This document shows, in pieces, positions 40,301-55,000 of a stretch of DNA of 64,000 nucleotides. Every line of letters begins with the position of its first letter. The first letter of the stretch is position 1. Below the pieces are notes generated by a model, which was given only the letters and a program-made list of their open reading frames with translations, did no database searches and was not told where the DNA came from. Origin of the DNA: Coriaria nepalensis (lineage: Eukaryota > Streptophyta > Magnoliopsida > Cucurbitales > Coriariaceae); contig CP114481.1 in assembly GCA_027186245.1 (NCBI GenBank), positions 20,429,501 through 20,493,500 of the forward strand. Reading direction: 5' to 3'. The position numbers and the translations under genes are program-made.

Positions 40301-40827
40301 CTTCTCAATACAATAAATCATTTTGAAGCCATTGGAGCGAATACTATTTTCGCATTTCAAACACGACTTTCGCGCATAGCTTGCATATTATTTTTTGAAC
40401 GCAAGTATAAATTTGTTTTATTTTACTGTCATTATCTCAATGACTTTTTGAAAGTCACTAATTCATTTGAAAGCAATTAAAATGAATTCTATTTTCGCAC
40501 TTCGAACTCGACTTTCGTACATAACTTCCTAATTATCATTTAAGGGCAAGTATGCGTTTGTTTTATTTGAGATTCATGTCAATGAGTCTTTTCAAGTCAC
40601 TAATGCATTTGAAAAAAATTAAAATGAATTCTATTTTTACACTTCAAACACTACTTTCCCGCATCACTTGCTAATGATCTTTTTAAGACAAGTATGCATT
40701 TGATTTATCTTATATTTATTTCAATAAGTCTTTTCAAGACAAGAAATCAATTGGAAGCAATTGGAGCGAATACTATTTTCGCATTTCAAACACGACTTTC
40801 GCGCATAGCTTGCATATTATTTTTTGA
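31391..40827 (+). repeat. Large duplicated block, copy 1 (22 units, 9,437 bp)
   Basis: The block begins at the A variant ACGCAGGTATG (31,391) and ends where the same variant recurs at 40,828. Ordered markers match copy 2: ATATTTTCCCACTTCG, GTACGTGACTTG, CAAGCATGC, CAACGAGTC, TATGTCAACGAC, GAGCCTTTTC, TTACGACAAGTTTGC, GTTGATGCACT, CATTCGGAAACAATTGG, GAATATTTTTAATC, GTAATGGGAGGG, GAATTCGATTTTCG and CTTTCCCGCATC. An internal 5-unit (2,145-bp) duplication is present (TTATCCTATA at 31,696 and 33,841). An 858-bp tandem pair lies at about 38,181/39,039 (GTAATGGGAGGG). No non-repeat sequence is present. Confidence 0.9.
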
Positions 40828-43800
40828 ACGCAGGTATGAATTTGTTTTATTTTAGAGTCATCATCTCAATGACTCTTTGAAAGTCAGTAATTCATTTGAA
40901 CACAATTAAAATGAATTATATTTTCCCACTTCGAACCCGACTTTCGTACATAACTTGCTAATGATCATTTAAGGGCAAGTATGCGTTTGTTTTATTTGAG
41001 ATTCATGTCAATGAGTCTTTCAAGTCACTAATGCATTTGAAAAAAATTCAAATGAATTCAATTTTTACACTTTAAACACTACTTTCGCGGATCACTTGTT
41101 GATGCTCTTTTTAAGACAAGTATGCATTTGATTTATCCTATATTTATTTCAATGAGTCTTTTCAATACAATAAATCATTTGGAAGCCATTGGAGCGAATA
41201 CTATTTTCGCATTTCAAACACGACTTTCGCGCATAGCTTGCGTATTATTTTTTGAACGCAAGTATGAATTTGTTTTATTTTAGTGTCATTATCTCAATGA
41301 CTCTTTGAAAGTCACTAATTCATTTGAAAGCAATTAAAATGAATTCTATTTTCACACTTCGAACCCGACTTTCGTACGTGACTTGCTAATTATCATTTAA
41401 GGGCAAGTATGCGTTTGTTTTATTTGAGATTCATGTCAATGAGTCTTTTCAAGTCACTAATGCATTTGAAAAAAATTCAACTGAATTCTATTTTTACACT
41501 TTAAACACTACTTTCGCGGATCACTTGTTGATGCTCTTTTTAATACAAGCATGCATTTGATTTATCTTATATTTATTTCAATGAGTCTTTTCAAGACAAT
41601 AAATCATTTGGAAGTAATTGGAGCGAATACTATTTTCGCATTTCAAACACGACTTTCGCGCATAGCTTGCATATGATTTTTTGAAGGCAAGTATGAATTT
41701 GTTTAATCTTAGAGTCATCATCTCAATGACTCTTTGAAAGTCACTAATTCATATGAACACAATTAAAATGAATTCTATTTTCACACTTCGAACCCGACTT
41801 TCGTACATAACCTGCTAATCATGATTTAAGGGCAAGTATGCGTTTGTTTTATTTGAGATTCATGTCAACGAGTCTTTTCAAGTCACTAATGCATTTGAAA
41901 AAAATTCAAATGAATTCAATTTTTACATTTTAAACACTACTTTCGAGGATCACTTGTTGATGCCCTTTTTAAGACAAGTATGCATTTGATTTATCTTATA
42001 TTTATTTCAATGAGTCTTTTCAATACAATGAATCATTTGGAAGCCATTGGAGCGAATACTATTTTCGCATTTCAAACACGACTTTCGCGCATAGCTTGCG
42101 TATTATTTTTTGAACGCAAGTATGAATTTGTTTTATTTTAGTGTCATTATGTCAACGACTTTTTGAAAGTCAGTAATTCATATGAACACAATTAAAATGA
42201 ATTATATTTTCCCACTTCGAACCCGACTTTCGTACGTAACTTGCTAATGATCATTTAAGGGCAAGTATGCGTTTGTTTTATTTGAGATTCATGTCAATGA
42301 GTCTTTTCAAGTCACTAATGCATTTGAAAAAAATTCAAATGAATTCAATTTTTACACTTTAAACACTACTTTCGTGGATCACTTGTTGATGATCTTTTTA
42401 AGACAAGTTTGCATTTGATTTATCTTATATTTATTTCAATGAGCCTTTTCAAGACAATAAATCATTTGGAAGCAATTGGAGCGAATACTATTTTCGCATT
42501 CCAAACACGACTTTCGCGCATAGCTTGCATATGATTTTTTGAAGGCAAGTATGAATTTGTTTAATCTTAGAGTCATCATCTCAATGACTCTTTGAAAGTC
42601 AGTAATTCATTTGAACACAATTAAAATGAATTATATTTTCCCACTTCGAACCCGACTTTCGTACATAACTTGCTAATGATCATTTAAGGGCAAGTATGCG
42701 TTTGTTTTATTTGAGATTCATGTCAATGAGTCTTTTCAAGTCACTAATGCATTTGAAAAAAATTCAAATGAATTCAATTTTTACACTTTAAACACTACTT
42801 TCGTGGATCACTTGTTGATGATCTTTTTACGACAAGTTTGCATTTGATTTATCTTACATTTATTTCAATGAGTCTTTTCAAGACAATAAATCATTTAGAA
42901 GCAATTGGAGCGAATACTATTTTCGCATTTCAAACACGACTTTCGCGCATAGCTTGCATCTGATTTTTTGAAGGCAAGTATGAATTTGTTTAATCTTAGA
43001 GTCATCATCTCAATGACTCTTTGAAAGTCAGTAATTCATTTGAACACAATTAAAATGAATTATATTTTCCCACTTCGAACCCGACTTTCGTACGTGACTT
43101 GCTAATTATCATTTAAGGGCAAGTATGCGTTTGTTTTATTTGAGATTCATGTCAATGAGTCTTTTCAAGTCACTAATGCATTTGAAAAAAATTCAAATGA
43201 ATTCTATTTTTACACTTTAAACACTACTTTCGCGGATCACTTGTTGATGCTCTTTTTAAGACAAGTATGCATTTGATTTATCCTATATTTATTTCAATGA
43301 GTCTTTTCAATACAATAAATCATTTGGAAGCCATTGGAGCGAATACTATTTTCGCATTTCAAACACGACTTTCGCGCATAGCTTGCGTATTATTTTTTGA
43401 ACGCAAGTATGAATTTGTTTTATTTTAGTGTCATTATCTCAATGACTCTTTGAAAGTCACTAATTCATTTGAAAGCAATTAAAATGAATTCTATTTTCAC
43501 ACTTCGAACCCGACTTTCGTACGTGACTTGCTAATTATCATTTAAGGGCAAGTATGCGTTTGTTTGATTTGAGATTCATGTCAATGAGTCTTTTCAAGTC
43601 ACTAATGCATTTGAAAAAAATTCAAATGAATTCTATTTTTACACTTTAAACACTACTTTCGCGGATCACTTGTTGATGCTCTTTTTAATACAAGCATGCA
43701 TTTGATTTATCTTATATTTATTTCAATGAGTCTTTTCAAGACAATAAATCATTTGGAAGTAATTGGAGCGAATACTATTTTCGCATTTCAAACACGACTT

Positions 43801-46800
43801 TCGCGCATAGCTTGCATATGATTTTTTGAAGGCAAGTATGAATTTGTTTAATCTTAGAGTCATCATCTCAATGACTCTTTGAAAGTCACTAATTCATATG
43901 AACACAATTAAAATGAATTCTATTTTCACACTTCGAACCCGACTTTCGTACATAACCTGCTAATCATGATTTAAGGGCAAGTATGCGTTTGTTTTATTTG
44001 AGATTCATGTCAATGAGTCTTTTCAAGTCACTAATGCATTTGAAAAAAATTCAAATGAATTCAATTTTTACATTTTAAACACTACTTTCGCGGATCACTT
44101 GTTGATGCTCTTTTTAAGACAAGCATGCATTTGATTTATCTTATATTTATTTCAATGAGTCTTTTCAATACAATGAATCATTTGGAAGCCATTGGAGCGA
44201 ATACTATTTTCGCATTTCAAACACGACTTTCGCGCATAGCTTGCGTATTATTTTTTGAACGCAAGTATGAATTTGTTTTATTTTAGTGTCATTATGTCAA
44301 CGACTTTTTGAAAGTCAGTAATTCATTTGAACACAATTAAAATGAATTATATTTTCCCACTTCGAACCCGACTTTCGTACGTAACTTGCTAATGATCATT
44401 TAAGGGCAAGTATGCGTTTGTTTTATTTGAGATTCATGTCAATGAGTCTTTTCAAGTCACTAATGCATTTGAAAAAAATTCAAATGAATTCAATTTTTAC
44501 ACTTTAAACACTACATTCGCGGATCACTTGTTGATGCACTTTTTAAGACAAGTATGCATTTGATTTATCATATATTTATTTCAATGAGTCTTTTCAAGAC
44601 AGTAAATCATTTGGAAGTAATTGGAGCGAATACTATTTTTGCATTTCAAACACGACTATCGCGCATAGCTTGCATATGATTTTTCGAAGGCAAGTATTAA
44701 TTTGTTTAATCTTAGAGTCATCATCTCAATGACTCTTTGAAAGTCACTAATTCATTTGAAAGCAATTAAAATGAATTCTATTTTCGCACTTCGAACTCGA
44801 TTTTCGTACATAACTTGCTAATTATCATTTAAGGGCAAGTATGCGTTTGTTTTATTTGAGATTCATGTCAATGAGTCTTTTCATGTCACTAATGCATTTG
44901 AAAAAAATTCAAATGAATTCTATTTTTACACTTTAAACACTACTTTCGCGGATCACTTGTTGATGCTCTTTTTAAGACAAGTATGCATTTGATTTATCTT
45001 ATATTTATTTCAATGAGTCTTTTCAATACAATAAATCATTTGGAAGCCATTGGAGCGAATACTATTTTCGCATTTCAAACACGACTTTCGCGCATAGCTT
45101 GCGTATTATTTTTTGAACGCAAGTATGAATTTGTTTTATTTTAGTGTCATTATCTCAATGACTCTTTGAAAGTCACTAATTCATTTGAAAGCAATTAAAA
45201 TGAATTCTATTTTCGCACTTCGAACTCGACTTTCGTACATAACTTGCTAATTATCATTTAAGGGCAAGTATGCGTTTGTTTTATTTGAGATTCATGTCAA
45301 TGAGTCTTTTCAAGTCACTAATGCATTTGAAAAAAATTCAATCGAATTCTATTTTTACACTTTAAACACTACTTTCGCGGATCACTTGTTGATGCTCTTT
45401 TTAATACAAACATGCATTTGATTTATCTTATATTTATTTCAATGAGTCTTTTCAAGACAATAAATCATTTGGAAGTAATTGGAGCGAATACTATTTTCGC
45501 ATTTCAAACACGACTTTCGCGCATAGCTTGCATATGATTTTTTGAAGGCAAGTATGAATTTGTTTAATCTTAGAGTCATCATCTCAATGACTCTTTGAAA
45601 GTCAGTAATTCATATGAACACAATTAAAATGAATTCTATTTTCACACTTCGAACCCGAATTTCGTACATAACTTGCTAATCATGATTTAAGGGCAAGTAT
45701 GCGTTTGTTTTATTTGAGATTCATGTCAATGAGTCTTTTCAAGTCACTAATGCATTTGAAAAAAATTCAAATGAATTCAATTTTTACACTTTAAACACTA
45801 CTTTCGTGGATCACTTGTTGATGATCTTTTTACGACAAGTTTGCATTTGATTTATCTTACATTTATTTCAATGAGTCTTTTCAAGACAATAAATCATTTG
45901 GAAGCAATTGGAGCGAATACTATTTTCGCATTTCAAACACGACTTTCGCGCATAGCTTGCATCTGATTTTTTGAAGGCAAGTATGAATTTGTTTAATCTT
46001 AGAGTCATCATCTCAATGACTCTTTGAAAGTCAGTAATTCATTTGAACACAATTAAAATGAATTATAATTTCCCACTTCGAACCCGACTTTCGTACATAA
46101 CTTGCTAATGATCATTTAAGGGCAAGTATGCGTTTGTTTTATTTGAGATTCACATCAATGAGTCTTTTCAAGTCACTAATGCATTTGAAAAAAATTCAAA
46201 TGAATTCAATTTTTACACTTTAAACACTACTTTCGCGGATCACTTGTTGACGCTCTTTTTAAGACAAGTATGCATTTGATTTATCATATATTTATTTCAA
46301 TGAGTCTTTTCAGGACACGAAGTCATTCGGAAACAATTGGAGCGAATACTATTTTCGCATTTCAAACACGACTTTCGCGCATAGCTTGCATATTATTTTT
46401 TGAAGGCAAGTATGAATATTTTTAATCTTAGAGTCATCATCTCAATGACTGTTTGAAAGTCACTAATTCATATGAACACAATTAAAATGAATTCTATTTT
46501 CGCACTTCGAACTCGACTTTCGTACATAACTTGCTAATGATCATTTAAGGGCAAGTATGCATTTGTTTTATTTGAGATGCATGTCAATGAGTCTTTTCAG
46601 GTCACTAATGCGTTTGAAAAAAATTAAACTGAATTCTAGTTTTACACTTTAAACACTACTTTCGTGGATCACTTGTTGATGATCTTTTTAAGACAAGTAT
46701 GCATTTGATTTATCATATATTTATTTCAATGAGTCTTTTCAAGACAATAAATCATTTGGAAGTAATGGGAGGGAAAACTATTTTCGCATTTCAAACACGA

Positions 46801-48110
46801 CTTTCGCGCATAGCTTGCATATGAATTTTTGAAGGCAAGTATTAATTTGTTTAATCTTAGAGTCATAATCTCAATGACTCTTTGAAAGTCACTAATTCAT
46901 TTGAAAGCAGTTAAAATGAATTCTATTTTCGCACTTCGAACTCGACTTTCGTACATAACTTGCTAATTATCATTTAAGGGCACGTATGCGTTTGTTTTAT
47001 TTGAGATTCATGTCAATGAGTCTTTTTATGTCACTAATGCATTTGAAAAAAATTCAAATGAATTCTATTTTTACACTTTAAACACTACTTTCGCGGATCA
47101 CTTGTTGATGCTCTTTTTAAGACAAGTATGCATTTGATTTATCTTATATTTATTTCAATGAGTCTTTTCAATACAATAAATCATTTTGAAGCCATTGGAG
47201 CGAATACTATTTTCGTATTTCAAACACGACTTTCGCGCATAGCTCGCATATTATTTTTTGAACGCAAGTATGAATTTGTTTTATTTTAGTGTCATTATCT
47301 CAATGACTTTTTGAAAGTCACTAATTCATTTGAAAGCAATTAAAATGAATTCGATTTTCGCACTTCGAACTCGACTTTCGTACATAACTTGCTAATTATC
47401 ATTTAAGGGCAAGTATGCATTTGTTTTATTTGAGATTCATGTCAATGAGTCTTTTCAGGTCACTAATGCATTTAAAAAAAATTCAAATGAATTCAATTTT
47501 TACACTTTAAACACTACTTTCGTGGATCACCTGTTGATCCTCTTTTTAAGACAAGTATGCATTTGATTTATCTAATATTTATTTCGATGAGTCTTTTCAG
47601 GACACGAAGTCATTCGGAAACAATTGGAGCGAATACTATTTTCGCATTTCAAACACGACTTTCGCGCATAGCTTGCATATGATTTTTTGAAGGCAAGTAT
47701 GAATTTGTTTAATCTTAGAGTCATCATCTCAATGACTCTTTGAAAGTCACTAATTCATTTGAACACAATTAAAATGAATTCTATTTTCGCACTTCAAACT
47801 CGACTTTTGTACATAACTTGCTAATGATCATTTAAGGGCAAGTATGCGTTTGTTTTATTTGAGATTCATATCAATAAGTCTTTTCAAGTCACTAATGCAT
47901 TTGAAAAAAATTAAAATGAATTCTATTTTTACACTTCAAACACTACTTTCCCGCATCACTTGCTAATGATCTTTTTAAGACAAGTATGCATTTGATTTAT
48001 CTTATATTTATTTCAATGAGTCTTTTCAAGACAAGAAATCAATCGGAAGCAATTGGAGCGAATACTATTTTCGCATTTCAAACACGACTTTCGCGCATAG
48101 CTTGCATATG
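40828..48110 (+). repeat. Large duplicated block, copy 2 (about 17 units)
   Basis: The block follows copy 1 directly, in the same orientation. The offset to copy 1 is 9,437 bp at the start (31,391/40,828), 8,579 bp at 35,541/44,120 and 35,951/44,530, 7,721 bp at 39,731/47,452 and 7,292 bp at 40,651/47,943. The steps are 2, 2 and 1 whole units, so the copies differ by unit-sized gains or losses in phase, not by random indels. Point differences between copies are sparse. It carries the internal 5-unit duplication too (TTATCCTATA near 41,132 and 43,278), so that event came before the large one. Confidence 0.9.
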
Positions 48111-51100
48111 ATTTTTTGAAGGCAAGTATGAATTTGTTTAATCTTAGAGTCATCATCTCAATGACTCTTTGAAAGTCAGTAATTCATTTGAACACAATTA
48201 AAATGAATTCTATTTTCGCACTTCAAACCCGACTTTCGTACATAACTTGCTAATGATCATTTAAGGGCAAGTATGTGTTTGTTTTATTTGAGATTCATAT
48301 CAATGAGTCTTTTCAAGTCAATAATGCATTTGAAAAAAATTCAAATGAATTCAATTTTTACACTTTAAACACTACTTTCGCGGATCACTTGTTGATGCTC
48401 TTTTCCAGACAAGTATGCATTTGATTTATCATATATTTATTTCAATGAGTCTTTTCAAGACAATAAATCATTTGGAAGCAATTGGAGCGAATACTATTTT
48501 CGCATTTCAAACACGACTTTCGCGCATAGCTTGCATATGATTTTTTGAAGGCAAGTATGAATTTGTTTAATCTTAGAGTCATCATCTCAATGACTCTTTG
48601 AAAGTCACTAATTCATTTCAACACAATTAAAATGAATTCTATTTTCGCACTTCAAACCCGACTTTCGTACATAACTTGCTAATTATCATTTAAGGGCAAG
48701 TATGCGTTTGTTTTATTTGAGATTCATATCAATGAGTCTTTTCAAGTCACTAATGCATTCGAAAAAAATTCAAATGAATTCAATTTTTACACTTTAAACA
48801 CTACTTCCGCGGATCACTTGTTGATGCTCTTTTTAAGACAAGTATGCATTTGATTTATCATATATTTATTTCAATGAGTCTTTTCAACACAATAAATCAT
48901 TGGGAAGCAATTGGAGCGAATACTATTTTTTTGCATTTCAAACACGACTTTCGCGCACAGCTTGCGTATTATTTTTTGAACGCAAGTATGAATTTGTTTT
49001 ATTTTAGTGTCATTATCTCAATGACTCTTTGAAAGTCACTAATTCATTTGAAAGCAATTAAAATGAATTCTATTTTCGCACTTCGAACTCGACTTTCGTA
49101 CATAACTTGCTAATTATCATTTAAGGGCAAGTATGCGTTTGTTTTATTTGAGATTCATGTCAATGAGTCTTTTCAAGTCACTAATGCATTTGAAAAAAAT
49201 TAAAATGAATTCTATTTTTACACTTCAAACACTACTTTCCCGCATCACTTGCTAATGATCTTTTTAAGACAAGTATGCATTTGATTTATCTTATATTTAT
49301 TTCAATGAGTCTTTTCAAGACAAGAAATCAATCGGAAGCAATTGGAGCGAATACTATTTTCGCATTTCAAACACGACTTTCGCGCATAGCTTGCATATGA
49401 TTTTTTGAAGGCAAGTATGAATTTGTTTAATCTTAGAGTCATCATCTCAATGACTCTTTGAAAGTCACTAATTCATTTGAACACAATTAAAATGAATTCT
49501 ATTTTCGCACTTCAAACCCGACTTTCGTACATAACTTGCTAATGATCATTTAAGGGCAAGTATGTGTTTGTTTTATTTGAGATTCATATCAATGAGTCTT
49601 TTCAAGTCAATAATGCATTTGAAAAAAATTCAAATGAATTCAATTTTTACACTTTAAACACTACTTTCGCGGATCACTTGTTGATGCTCTTTTCCAGACA
49701 AGTATGCATTTGATTTATCATATATTTATTTCAATGAGTCTTTTCAAGACAATAAATCATTTGGAAGCAATTGGAGCGAATACTATTTTCGCATTTCAAA
49801 CACGACTTTCGCGCATAGCTTGCATATGATTTTTTGAAGGCAAGTATGAATTTGTTTAATCTTAGAGTCATCATCTCAATGACTCTTTGAAAGTCACTAA
49901 TTCATTTCAACACAATTAAAATGAATTCTATTTTCGCACTTCAAACCCGACTTTCGTACATAACTTGCTAATTATCATTTAAGGGCAAGTATGCGTTTGT
50001 TTTATTTGAGATTCATATCAATGAGTCTTTTCAAGTCACTAATGCATTCGAAAAAAATTCAAATGAATTCAATTTTTACACTTTAAACACTACTTCCGCG
50101 GATCACTTGTTGATGCTCTTTTTAAGACAAGTATGCATTTGATTTATCATATATTTATTTCAATGAGTCTTTTCAACACAATAAATCATTGGGAAGCAAT
50201 TGGAGCGAATACTATTTTTTTGCATTTCAAACACGACTTTCGCGCACAGCTTGCGTATTATTTTTTGAACGCAAGTATGAATTTGTTTTATTTTAGTGTC
50301 ATTATCTCAATGACTTTTTGAAAGTCACTAATTCATTTGAAAGCAATTAAAATGAATTCTATTTTCGCACTTCAAACCCGACTTTCGTACATAACTTGCT
50401 AATTATCATTTAAGGGCAAGTATGCGTTTGTTTTATTTGAGATTCATGTCAATGAGTCTTTTCAAGTCACTAATGCATTTGAAAAAAATTCAAATGAATT
50501 CAATTTTTACATTTTAAACACTACTTTCGCGGATCACTTGTTGATGCCCTTTTTAAGACAAGTATGCATCTGATTTATCTTATATTTATTTCAATGAGTC
50601 TTTTCAATACAATAAATCATTTGGAAGCCATTGGAGCGAATACTATTTTCGCATTTCAAACACGACTTTCGCGCATAGCTTCCGTATTATTTTTTGAACG
50701 CAAGTATGAATTTGTTTTATTTTAGTGTCATTATGTCAACGACTTTTTGAAAGTCACTAATTCATTTGAAAGCAATTAAAATGAATTCTATTTTCGCACT
50801 TCGAACTCAATTTTCGTACATAACTTGCTAATTATCATTTAAGGGCAAGTATGCGTTTGTTTTATTTCAAATTCATGTCAATGAGTCTTTTCAAGTCACT
50901 AATGCATTTGAAAAAAATTCAAATGAATTCTAGTTTTACACTTTAAACACTACTTTCGTGGATCACTTGTTGATAATCTTTTTAAGACAAGTATTCATTT
51001 GATTTATCATATATTTATTTCAATGAGTCTTTTCAAGACAATAAATTATTTCGAAGTAATTGGAGCGAATACTATTTTTGCATTTCAAACACGACTATCG

Positions 51101-52080
51101 CGCATAGCTTGCATATGACTTTTCGAAGGCAAGTATGAATTTGTTTAATCTTAGAGTCATCATCTGAAGGACTCTTTGAAAGTCAATAATTCATTTGAAC
51201 ACAATTAAAATGAATTATGTTTTCCCACTTCGAACTCGACTTTCGTACATAAGTTGCTAATTATCATTTAAGGGCAAGTGTGCGTTTGTTTTATTTGAGA
51301 TTCATGTCAATGAGTTTTTTCAAGTCACTAATGCATTTGAAAAAAATTCAAATGAATTCTATTTTTACACTTTAAACACTACTTTCGCGGATCACTTGTT
51401 GATGATCTTTTTAAGACAAGTATGCATTTGATTTATCATATATTTATTTCAATGAGTCTTTTTAAGACAAGAAATCAATCGGAAGCAATTGGAGCGAATA
51501 CTATTTTCGCATTTCAAACACGACTTTCGCGCATAGCTTGCATATGATTTTTTGAAGGCAAGTATGAATTTGTTTAATCTTAGAGTCATCATCTCAATGA
51601 CTCTTTGAAAGTCACTAATTCATTTGAACACAATTAAAATGAATTCTATTTTCGCACTTCAAACCCGACTTTCGTACATAACTTGCTAATTATCATTTAA
51701 GGGCAAGTATGCGTTTGTTTTATTTGAGATTCATATCAATGAGTCTTTTCAAGTCACTAATGCATTCGAAAAAAATTCAAATGAATTCAATTTTTACACT
51801 TTAAACACTACTTTCGCGGATCACTTGTTGATGCTCTTTTTAAGACAAGTATGCATTTGATTTATCATATATTTATTTCAATGAGTCTTTTCAACACAAT
51901 AAATCATTGGGAAGCAATTGGAGCGAATACTATTTTTTTGCATTTCAAACACGACTTTCGCGCACAGCTTGCGTATTATTTTTTGAACGCAAGTATGAAT
52001 TTGTTTTATTTTAGTGTCATTATCTCAATGACTTTTTGAAAGTCACTAATTCATTTGAAAGCAATTAAAATGAATTCTAT
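48111..52080 (+). repeat. Array domain 6: 1,289-bp (3-unit) HOR
   Basis: The marker AAGAAATCAATCGGAAGC gives unit starts at 48,049 and 49,338 (1,289 bp apart) and 51,485 (2,147 bp further). The +2-bp A variant with a run of seven T before GCATTTC follows at about 48,926, 50,215 and 51,933. Thus 3 units plus the 2-bp insertion make one period, copied at least twice and partly a third time. TTTTCCAGACAAG near 48,401 and 49,690 is another shared private variant. The three seven-T units each open a 62-codon frame, but this is the repeat itself. Confidence 0.85.
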
Positions 52081-55000
52081 TTTCGCACTACGAACTCGAT
52101 TTTCATACATAACTTGCTAATTATCATTTAAGGGCAAGTATGCGTTTGTTTTATCTGAGATTCATGTCAATGAGTCTTTTCAAGTCACTAATGCATTTGA
52201 AAAAAATTCAAATGAATTTTATTTTTACACTTTAAACACTACTTTCGTGGATCACTTGTTGATGATCTTTTTAAGACAGGTATGCATTTGATTTATCATA
52301 TATTTATTTCAATGAGTCTTTTCAAGACAATAAATCATTTGGAAGTAATTTGAGCGAATACTATTTTCGCTTTTCAAACACGACTATCGCGCATAGCTTG
52401 CATATGATTTTTCGAAGGCAAGTATGAATTTGTTTAATCTTAGAGTCATCATCTCAATGACTCTTTGAAAGTCAGTAATTCATTTGAGCACAATTAAAAT
52501 GAAATCTATTCTCGCACTTCGAACTCGATTTTCGTACATAAGATGCTAATTATCATTTAAGGGCAAGTATGTGTTTGTTTTATCTGAGATTCATGTCAAT
52601 GAGTCTTTTCAAGTCACTAAGGCATTTGAAAAAAATTCAAATGAATTCTATTTTTACACTTTAAACACTACTTTCGTGGATCACTTGTTGATGATCTTTT
52701 TAAGACAAGTATGCATTTGATTTATCATATATTTATTTCAATGAGTCTTTTCAAGACAATAAATCATTCGGAAGTAATTGGAGCGAATACTATTTTCACA
52801 TTTCAAACATGACTATCGCGCATAGCTTGCATATGATTTTTCAAAGGCAAGTATGAATTTGTTTAATCTTAGAGTCATCATCTGAATGACTCTTTGAAAG
52901 TCAGTAATTCATTTGAACACAATTAAAATGAATTCTATTTTCGCACTTCGAACCCGACTTTCGTACATAACTTGCTAATGATCATTTAAGGTCAAGTATG
53001 CGTTTGTTTTATTTGAGATTCATGTCAATGAGTCTTTTCAAGTCACTAATGCATTTGAAAAAAATTCAAATGAATTCTATTTTTACACTTTAAACACTAC
53101 TTTCGCGGATCACTTGTTGATGCTCTTTTTAAGACAAGTATGCATTTGATTTAGCTTATATTTATTTCAATGAGTCTTTTCAAGACAATAAATCATTTGG
53201 AAGCAATTGGAGCGAATACTATTTTCGCATTTCAAACACGACTTTCGCGCATAGGTTGCATATGATTTTTTGAAGGCAAGTATGAATTTGTTTAATCTTA
53301 GTGTCATTATCAAAATGACTTTTTGAAAGTCACTAATTCATTTGAAAGCAATTAAAATGAATTCTATTTTCGCACTTCGAACTCGACTTTTGTACATAAC
53401 TTGCTAATTATCATTTAAGGGCAAGTATGCGTTTGTTTTATTTGAGATTCATGTCAATGAGTCTTTTCAAGTCACTAATGCATTTGAAAAAAATTCAAAT
53501 GAATTCTATTTTTACACTTTAAATACTACTTTCGCGGATCACTTGTTAATGCTCTTTTTAGGACAGGCATGCATTTGATTTATCTTATATTTATTTCAAT
53601 GAGTCTTTTAAATACAATAAATCATTTGGAAGCCATTGGAGCGAATACTATTTTCACATTTCAAACACGACTTTCGCGCACAGCTTGCGTATTATTTTTT
53701 GAACGCAAGTATGAATTTGTTTTATTTTAGTGTCATTATCTCAATGACTTTTTGAAAGTCACTAATTCATTTGAAAGCAATTAAAGTGAATTCTATTTTC
53801 GCACTTCAAACTCGATTTTCGTACATAACTTGCTAATTATGATTTAAGGGCAAGTATGCGCTTGTTTTATCTGAGATTCATGTCAATGAGTCTTTTCAAG
53901 TCACTAATGCATTTGAAAAAAATTCAAATGAATTATATTTTTACACTTTAAACACTACTTTCGCGGATCACTTGTTGATGCTCTTTTTAAGACAAGTATG
54001 CATTAGATTTATCTTATATTTATTTCAATGAGTCTTTTCAATACAATAAATCATTTGGAAGCCATTGGAGCGAATACTATTTTCACATTTCAAACACGAC
54101 TTTCGCGCACAGCTTGCGTATTATTTTTTGAACGCAAGTATGAATTTGTTTTATTTTAGTGTCATTATCTCAATGACTTTTTGAAAGTCACTAATTCATT
54201 TGAAAGCAATTAAAATGAATTCTATTTTCGCACTTCGAACTCGATTTTCGTACATAACTTGCTAATTATAATTTAAGGGCAAGTATGCGCTTGTTTTATC
54301 TGAGATTCATGTCAATGAGTCTTTTCAAGTCACTAATGCATTTGAAAAAAATTCAAATGAATCCTATTTTTACACTTTAAACACTACTTTCGTGGATCAC
54401 TTGTTGATGATCTTTTTAAGACAAGTATGCATTGGATTTATCATATATTAATTTCAATGAGTCTTTTCTAGACAATAAATCATTTTGAAGTAATTGGAGC
54501 GAATACTATTTTCGCATTCCAAACACGACTTTCGCGCATAGCTTGCATATGATTTTTTGAAGGCAAGTATGAATTTGTTTTATTTTGGTGTCATTATCTC
54601 AATGACTTTTTGAAAGTCACTAATTCATCTGAAAGCAATTAAAATGAATTCTATTTTCGCACTTCGAACTCGATTTTCGTACATAACTTGCTAATTATCA
54701 TTTAAGGGCAAGTATGCGTTTGTTTTATCTGAGATTCATGTCAATGAGTCTTTTCAAGTCACTAATGCATTTGAAAAAAATTGAAATGAATTCAATTTTT
54801 ACATTTTAAACACTACTTTCGCGGATCACTTGTTGATGCTCTTTTTAAGACAAGTATGCATTTGATTTATCTTATATTTATTTCAATGAGTCTTTTCAAT
54901 ACAATAAGTCATTTGGAAGCCATTGGAGCGAATACTATTTTCGCATTCCAAACACGACTTTCGCGCACAGCTTGCGTATTATTTTTTGAACGCAAGTATG

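Noticed and set aside
48844..52039. Three near-identical 62-codon open frames (48,844; 50,133; 51,851)
   Set aside because: They are identical because the underlying satellite units are copies of each other. The shared +2-bp T-run variant keeps the frame open. Not evidence of selection for coding.
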